Origin: Haliotis asinina
Lineage: Eukaryota; Mollusca; Gastropoda; Lepetellida; Haliotidae
DNA: 64,000 bases
NCBI RefSeq assembly: GCF_037392515.1
Contig: NC_090287.1
Span: 9,717,501 to 9,781,500 of the forward strand
Direction of reading: 5' to 3'
The notes under the pieces are model-generated. The model worked only from the letters and a program-made list of their open reading frames with translations, did not search any database and was not told the origin of the DNA. This document shows positions 58,201 through 64,000 of this stretch, in pieces (position 1 is the stretch's first letter; each line of letters opens with the position of its first letter). The translations under genes and the position numbers were made by a program.

Positions 58201-61200
58201 CATATGTGTAACTCATACCATATCTAATGATATTTATCCAAGTAAGTCACAAACTGTGTTGTCGACTGTCGATATGTAAACACTTATATCTATGGCTTAA
58301 TCAACCACATCCCAATAATGTTCTTATTTTCCTGGTGAAATTGTGATGTACAGAAAGAAAGCTGTAATCTTCTAATAACATTTATGTGAAGTTTCATGTT
58401 CATGCCTTAAAAGGGCTTATTCTTTTTTCAAACCTAGAAATGATATTTGCAAACAAAAGTGATTGTTACAGAGAGAAATATATGGAGGTTGTCCTAGACT
58501 AAACCTGGGGCCCAGAATATATATATACATAGTTTAATACACTTAAAGTGATGCCATCTTCGTGTATGTTAATTAGCATCTCCTTCATTTACTGTCGTTG
58601 CCACACTTGCTGATGACGAAGATCAAGTTTAAATTAATGTTTCTCAAAAATGATGATGATGAGGACGATGACGATGACGATGGTGACGATGACGATGACG
58701 ATGACGATGACGACGACGACGATGATGATGACGATGATGATGATGATGATGATGATGATGATATACATATTTCAGGTTTTGCAGCTTATATAGGAAATGG
58801 ACTGATTCTTTTCCTGTTCTTTAAAAACAAGCTTTTCCGTCAAGCTCATATCAACCTTTTCATCGTCAATATCGTTGTTTGCAACATCGGGGAGTCTCTG
58901 TTGGGTTTCCCGTTCGGCGTTGCTTCACATTTCTCATATAGGTAGGTGTGACATATACACTGCTTCACATTTCTCACACGCCACACATACGTAGGTCTTA
59001 ATAAAGCATGTGCACTGCTTCACATTTCTCATATATTGGCCAAAAATAGTAAAGGATATTTGTAAAGTTTGAAATCATGAATTATATTGTATATTCATTG
59101 ACATATTGATACAATATCAGTCACACGAATACCAATATCCCTAACTTTATTTGTCCAGTATATATGTAGATCTGAGTGCAGCATGTACACAGCTTCACAT
59201 TTTTCATACAAATATGTAGGTCTTACTGTAACAGGCACACTGCTTCACATTTCCCATAAAGGTAGGTCTGAATTTATAGTATGTACACTGCTTCACATTT
59301 CTCATAAAGGTAGGTCTGACTTTATAGTATGTACACTGCTTCACATTTCTCATATAGGTAGGTCTGACTTTATAGTATGTACACTGCTTCACATTTCTCA
59401 TAAAGGTAGGTCTGACTTTATAGTATGTACACTGCTTCACATTTCTCATATAGGTAGGTCTGACTTTATAGTATGTACACTGCTTCACATTTCTCATATA
59501 GGTAGGTCTGACTTTATAGTATGTACACTGCTTCACATTTCTCATATAGGTAGGTCTGAATTTATAGTATGTACACTGCTTCACATTTCTCATATAGGTA
59601 GGTCTGACTTTATAGTATGTACACTGCTTCACATTTCTCATATAGGTAGGTCTGACTTTATAGTATGTACACTGCTTCACATTTCTCATATAGGTAGGTC
59701 TGACTTTATAGTATGTACACTGCTTCACATTTCTCATATAGGTAGGTCTGACTTTATAGTATGTACACTGCTTCACATTTCTCATATAGGTAGGTCTGAC
59801 TTTATAGTATGTACACTGCTTCACATTTCTCATAAAGGTAGGTCTGACTTTATAGTATGTACACTGCTTTACATTTCTCATATAGGTAGGTCTGACTTTA
59901 TAGTATGTACACTGCTTCACATTTCTCATATAGGTAGGTCTGACTTTATAGTATGTACACTGCTTCACATTTCTCATAAAGGTAGGTCTGACTTTATAGT
60001 ATGTACACTGCTTCACATTTCTCATAAAGGTAGGTCTGAATTTATAGTATGTACACTGCTTCACATTTCTCATATAGGTAGGTCTGACTTTATAGTATGT
60101 ACACTGCTTCACATTTCTCATAAAGGTAGGTCTGACTTTATAGTATGTACACTGCTTCACATTTCTCATACAAATATGTAGGTCTTACTGGAACATGTAC
60201 CCTGCTTCACATTTGTCATGTAGGTAGATCTCACTTTAGACCGTACACGGCTTTACATTTGTCATGTAGGTAGATCTCACTTTAGACCGTACACGGCTTT
60301 ACATTTGTCATGTAGGTAGATCTCACTTTAGACCGTACACGGCTTTACATTTGTCATGTAGGTAGATCTCACTTTAGACCGTACACGGCTTTACATGTCA
60401 TGTAGGTAGATCTCACGTTAGACTTTTACTGGGTAGGCATGATAATAGCATGCACAACGCTACACGTGGTAATTCGACTCGTTCGCAGATGGATATTTGG
60501 CGACATTGGCTGCAGATTCTACGGCTTCGTCTGCTTTGCCTGCTGTCTGTCCAGCATGTGTACCTACGTTGCCATCAGTGTCTACCGCTACATCGCAATC
60601 TGCCAACCAGCGCTTCGTGAGTAAAGCTGTACTTGTACACACAATATGAATAACGACTTCTATCACGTTTCGGGGCGGTGGAATAGCCAAGTGGTTAAAG
60701 CTTTCGCTCGTCACGCCCCAAACCCGGGTTCGTTTCCCCAAATGTATGATGCCCGTGTCTGATGTCACCTGCCTTGATATTGCTGAAAGCTGCGTAAAAC
60801 TAAACTCACTCACTCACCATACGTTGTTTGGCATGAACATATGTTTGGCAAGACGTGTCCGTTCATTTTGTTAACAACATGACCAAATGATTATATTTTA
60901 TAGCACCAAGACTCAAGTAAAGCTGTATAACTGTTTCAGTCGGACGACTTCTGAAAGGCAACCGGATACCCTTTGTGTTGGTTGTGATCTGGGCGTATTC
61001 ACTCTTCTGGGCAGTCAGTCCTTTTTTCGGTTGGGGAAAATACGCACCAGAACCTTTCAAGACTACATGTAGTCTTGCCTGGACCGATCGCAGCCTTTCG
61101 TCAGTCACCTTCATCATCAGCGTCCTAATCTTCATCCTCGCCATCCCAGTGACCGTTATGATGGCAGCCTACATCAGGATCCTGCACGTAACCCGCTCAC

Positions 61201-62252
61201 AGGTGTCGGGGGGTGCTCTGCCTCAGGAAATGGTACAACTGCCCACTGGCCATGCCAAACATGGCGTACACTGCATCCGGGACATTGAATCGCGGACCAC
61301 CACGGTAAGACTACATATACAACTGCTCTTCGGATTTACGTACCGAGGGCGTTCTATTCTTGTCAAGCGGACATAGCCAGATGTAATTTATATGTGTTCA
61401 AAGTGGTGTTGTTCACTACAGTATTGCTCTTTAAACCATAACTATGAAGAAATAGGTATTGATGGTTTTCCATCATCTGTGTCCAACATTTTATTTTGAT
61501 TTTATTTGGAAAATAAACAGGGGGTTACATTTGAACCTTCTTTGTCAGAATTACCCCCATCCACCTGTGACAATTGTCCCGTGCTAGGGGTCCGTTGCAA
61601 CACTTGCAGTCATTGCATTTAACACGTAATAACTTTGTAACGACAGTGAACCTCAAATTACACTGAATTGTAAAGCCTTTGACAATTCACATATTAGAAA
61701 GCAAAATTAAATTTCCTAACACCCGCTTCTTTAACTGATGGGTCAGGACTAGATGTGTCCAGTAAGCTGCTGTTTGACCAGTCTTAAGACTGGTCATATT
61801 CTCTACGTTGCGCAACCCCAATTGTGCTACAGTTTGCCTGTGGCTTAAGAAAGTGGGTATCAGATCTTGTTGCTCATAGACATCCAATTAGCTTTGAGAT
61901 GGCATGAACCTTGTGTAACCTTTTCATTTAGCTGAACCAGGACATGTTATACATGAAATAACAATCAAATGTATGTATCTTGTTTCAGATTGTCTTCGTT
62001 ACTGTCGCATTGTACGTGATTGCCTGGGCTCCATATGCTATCATGTCCTTCTTGTCTGTGTGCGGGATTCGAATCCCGGTCGAGGCGACCCCCATTCCAA
62101 CCATGTTTGCCAAGTCCAACTGCGCTTACAACCCTATCATCTATTTCGTGTCTCACCGTCGATTCCGTACATCGTTGATGGAGCTGTTCGGAATTTCGCC
62201 CTCCTTTGATGCACCTGTAGCCAAGGAGACCAACTCAGTCCAAAAAACGTAG
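55096..62252 (+). CDS. Tetraopsin (Opn5/peropsin-like), five coding exons
   Basis: Exons 55111-55204 (or start at ATG 55096), 58776-58941, 60489-60616, 60940-61304, 61989-62252. All phases agree, giving 338 residues from the second ATG. It is a seven-helix receptor: NVT glycosylation site at 4-6, helix-1 Asn39 (GNG), Cys95-Cys173 disulfide pair, WAPY in helix 6 (264-267), retinal Schiff-base Lys293 in FAKSNCAYNPIIY, and NPIIY 299-303. Glu167 in APEPFKTTC falls at the place of rhodopsin Glu181, the ancestral counterion, while Tyr98 takes the place of Glu113. The YAPEPF.T.C block is close to Opn5, and the helix-5 region recalls peropsin, so I assign the tetraopsin group and leave the exact class open. 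Oddities: YRY (119-121) for D/ERY, and Asn68 for the helix-2 Asp. Likely a membrane photopigment or retinal isomerase. Confidence 0.92.
55384..55590 (+). repeat. (GA)n-rich purine tract in opsin intron 1
   Basis: About 200 bases almost purely of A and G, GAGAGAGAGAGAGAGAGAAA and variants with GACAGA and GGGAGG, on the sense strand. Confidence 0.9.
56540..56672 (+). repeat. Remnant of the ~270-bp SINE-like repeat
   Basis: AAAAGGCGATCGGGATCG, GACTGGCTGACTTAGTTATT, GCAGATCGATGCTTTTTCTG and TTATTTGCAGACTGCCCTCA are recognisable. Confidence 0.55.
56956..57061 (+). repeat. 33-bp tandem repeat, three copies
   Basis: CTGGTCTAAACAGGTGGTCT AATGAGGTGATTT is repeated three times with one or two changes. 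Confidence 0.92.
58650..58762 (+). repeat. (GAT/GAC)n microsatellite before opsin exon 2
   Basis: About 37 GAY triplets in a row, ending 13 bases before the acceptor AG of exon 2. In one frame they give a poly-Asp run. Confidence 0.95.
58776..58941 (+). CDS. Opsin exon 2 (helices 1-2)
   Basis: Acceptor tacatatttcag|GTTTT directly after a (GAY)n microsatellite; donor ATATAG|gtaggt. It encodes GFAAYIGNGLILFLFFKN through GFPFGVASHFSY. Its last 20 or so bases and donor recur as the unit of the following array. Confidence 0.92.
58919..59212 (+). repeat. Seed copies of the exon-2-border repeat
   Basis: TGCTTCACATTTCTCATATA G ends exon 2, and TGCTTCACATTTCTCA recurs at 58961 and 59016. A diverged copy at about 59190 (AGCTTCACATTTTTCATACA) begins the dense array. 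Spacing here is irregular, with single-copy sequence at 59035-59170. Confidence 0.85.
59190..60185 (+). repeat. 48-bp minisatellite made of exon 2 end plus splice donor
   Basis: The unit is TGCTTCACATTTCTCATATA GGTAGGTCTGACTTTATAGT ATGTACAC, in about 19 nearly identical copies, some with CATAAAGG in place of CATATAGG. The first 21 bases equal the end of opsin exon 2 and the next ones its donor. Period 48 is 16 codons, so both strands have long open frames (332 and 321 codons) that are not genes. Read in the exon 2 frame, the intron stops at once (TAT AGG TAG). Confidence 0.97.
60186..60425 (+). repeat. 46-bp sister array
   Basis: The unit is CTTTACATTTGTCATGTAGG TAGATCTCACTTTAGACCGT ACACGG, four to five near-identical copies. 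It aligns with the 48-bp unit but has its own fixed differences, so it spread separately. Confidence 0.93.
60489..60616 (+). CDS. Opsin exon 3 (helix 3)
   Basis: Acceptor ctcgttcgcag|ATGGA, donor CTTC|gtgagt. It encodes WIFGDIGCRFYGFVCFACCL and SSMCTYVAISVYRYIAICQP, with YRY in place of DRY. Confidence 0.93.
60672..60818 (+). repeat. tRNA-derived SINE, well preserved
   Basis: GGGGCGGTGGAATAGCCAAG TGG (A-box) and CCCGGGTTCGTTTCC (B-box) form the tRNA-like head. The body ends GATATTGCTGAAAGCTGCGT AAAACTAAACTCACTCACTC. It lies in opsin intron 3, sense orientation. Confidence 0.88.
60940..61304 (+). CDS. Opsin exon 4 (helices 4-5, third cytoplasmic loop)
   Basis: Acceptor ctgtttcag|TCGGA, donor CACG|gtaaga. 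It encodes GRLLKGNRIPFVLVVIWAYS, FFGWGKYAPEPFKTTCSLAW and the helix-5 segment SSVTFIISVLIFILAIPVTV, then a long loop. Confidence 0.95.
61989..62252 (+). CDS. Opsin exon 5 (helices 6-7, retinal lysine, stop)
   Basis: Acceptor ttgtttcag|ATTGT. It encodes IVFVTVALYVIAWAPYAIMS, PTMFAKSNCAYNPIIYFVSH and a short cytoplasmic tail ending SVQKT, stop TAG at 62250. Confidence 0.95.
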   Translation: MVFVTVALYVIAWAPYAIMSFLSVCGIRIPVEATPIPTMFAKSNCAYNPIIYFVSHRRFRTSLMELFGISPSFDAPVAKETNSVQKT

Positions 62253-64000
62253 GCGTCATGCGGAGCCATAGGGAAGAGAAGGTTTCCATCAAAAAAGTAT
62301 GAAAAACTGTCAGCTGCGTTCCTAGCCCTCTCGCGCGGAACAGGTTACCAATGTGTCCACATTCCTTATCTGTTTTCAGATTCGACTAGATGCAGTCTAA
62401 GTGAACTATTGCCCAGCATTATTCGTTACTCTGCTATGTAACGATTAATATACAGTCTACGTGTACTTAGACTGGAGTTAGATGGTTAGACTTTGATGGC
62501 ATCGCCATACCTGAAGATTGACAATAAGATGCACCTAGTTAGTTAGTTTAGGCGTTCTAACCATTTAATGACTTTATGAACTTAGTGAGTACGTTAGGGT
62601 ATCTTTATGACGGGTGCCACCCGTGTGGCAGAAACGCTCACCATTTCGCGAAACCCTGGTATCATTACTATTTCTTCATGTTTCATAAACACATACTGTC
62701 ATTGTATGGCATAGTGATCATTACTGGATTGTCTGGTTCAGACCCCTTTGTTTGCAAACAACACCATACAGCTGTAATACCTATAAAGTATTTTGTTGCT
62801 TCTATTTTAACAGTATTCCAGCGTGAATGAGACAAAGCTTGACGAAAGAAAGCACGCAGGGGGCCCAGGTTTCAGAAACCCTGCCAATTGGCATTCGAAC
62901 TCACGACCGTGGGTTTCCAGCATGCCCAAGGGTTCCAACTCGCACACACCATCATCCTCCGTAGAGAATCCGTGCCGACTGCTGAAACTGGAATTGTTGG
63001 AACAGTTTTAGCATCTATTTTCAAATAGCTGTACTAAGATCATTGTTTAGGTTCAGGGCCTTTTCGAAGCTGTCTTAGCGCTAAGATAGTCGTAGGTTAA
63101 TGTTAAAGTATGGCAATTACGACTATCTTAAATGTCAAATGAGCTTCGATAAATGAGCTTCGATAATCTAGGCCCAGGTTGCGATTGTCAGTAGTTAAAA
63201 GGAATGTGCAAGTTGAAGATGGTGTGAGTGTGACTTTGATGGGCAGTATTTGCAAATGTATTATTTCTCGAGGTCCCTCTCCGCACTTTGCACCGGCAGA
63301 CGGCATCCTCCTGTTGATGTAAAATGACCTAGACAATAGAAATAGCGTTATCACAATTTGTATAATGCTTACTAGATAGTTCCCGGAACAGGTGAAAATC
63401 TGACGGTGTCAGATCTGATGCATGTTCAGTGTGTTCAGAACCTCAGTCAGACAGTGGGCAACGGCGATAACAGACTTGCCTTGACTGAACAACACGCCCT
63501 TAATGAGTTTCCACTAGATTTTTTTTTATAGTATCAGGTACCTAAAAGATCCCTTTGCAAAACTTTGCTTCCTTGATAAGAGACGTTGATGTGGACATTA
63601 CTTAGACTTTGGCGGATAGTTGTGAACCCAAGACTCATTCTGGACTATACATCAGACAGATTTGTCCAAAACAACGTCTATTCCCAAGCGTTTCTTAACA
63701 GGGGTCATAATAACTGGCACCTTTGTTCTGGAAGCATTGGCTATGCTCAGGTCACTCCTCAAAACGTTTGCCTCGTGTGAAATATTTGCAGTCAGGATAG
63801 ATGACAGGTGTCGGCCCTTGGTCATCCATAAATATATCATGCATTTTATCAGCATTTTCCTCAGTGGTATCAATTTGAAGAGCCTCCGAAACTAGGGTCA
63901 TCTTCAAGGCTCTCTTCTCCGCTCCTGAACTCTGTTGTCATAAAGGTACACGTTAGTATGTCCTCCTCTAACGTTGGCACCGTGTCAGCATGGGTTGCTG
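62253..64000. other. Downstream of the opsin; no further gene supported
   Basis: A weak SINE remnant (ATTACTGGATTGTCTGGTTC) lies at 62720. The last bases (AGCATGGGTTGCTG) match the repeat family at 34686 and may be the start of another copy cut by the window edge. A 78-codon minus frame near 63652-63890 is unassigned. Confidence 0.4.

Noticed and set aside
58598-58775. Poly-Asp frame continuous with opsin exon 2
   Set aside because: The poly-Asp run is a (GAY)n microsatellite before a usable acceptor; opsins have no such N-terminal part, and exon 1 joins in phase at 58776.
59183-60181. Open frames of 332 codons (+) and 321 codons (-) over the opsin array
   Set aside because: Both come from a 48-bp unit, a multiple of three without stops in those frames. 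They lie within an intron and encode a pure 16-residue repetition.
59190-60425. Regular 46-48 bp array resembling a CRISPR at first sight
   Set aside because: There are no unique spacers between the copies, and the setting is an intron of an animal gene.
62060-62088. GGGATTCGAATCCC, tRNA T-arm-like palindrome
   Set aside because: It lies inside opsin exon 5 and encodes GIRIPV in a conserved position; no tRNA surrounds it.
63652-63890. Minus frame with MIYLWMTKGRHLSSIL...
   Set aside because: Possibly the end of a gene that starts right of the window, but neither a family nor an acceptor could be recognised.

Overview
This window looks like nuclear DNA of a marine gastropod, most likely an abalone (Haliotis). 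The genes are broken into many short exons with GT/AG borders. The introns are full of minisatellites and of a roughly 270-bp SINE-like repeat ending in a (TCAC)n tail, which I associate with Haliotis. The species call is inference. Exon coordinates were worked out by hand from splice signals, reading phase and remembered protein families.

Layout: 44-3290 is a decayed Tigger/pogo transposon with a mariner element inserted inside it. From 5674 to 21379 on the minus strand lies the 5' part of a MAP4K3-type (germinal-centre kinase) gene: the whole kinase domain in eleven exons plus two or three linker exons. Its C-terminal citron-homology part should lie left of the window. From 21.4 to 32.2 kb is gene-poor DNA with two Tc1-like transposons (one nearly whole), a gag-like retroelement fossil and a possible terminal exon of an unknown gene. 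RBM34, a nucleolar RNA-binding protein with two RRMs, runs from 32.2 to 44.3 kb on the plus strand; one intron holds a LINE fragment with an RNase H domain. From 44.8 to 55 kb there are two more broken Tc1-like elements, a 33-bp minisatellite and several SINEs.

From 55.1 to 62.25 kb on the plus strand is a five-exon opsin of the Opn5/peropsin/RGR (tetraopsin) kind. It keeps the retinal lysine but carries unusual residues at two activation switches. Its intron 2 is about 80% minisatellite, and the 48-bp unit is a copy of the end of exon 2 together with its 5' splice site. This amplified exon/intron border is the most unusual structure in the window.

The three host genes (kinase signalling, ribosome biogenesis, photoreception) have no evident functional link; they are simply neighbours. 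Much of the remaining sequence can be assigned to repeats. Two SINE families and the LINE fragment appear to share a similar 3' tail, which suggests that one LINE machinery mobilises both SINEs.
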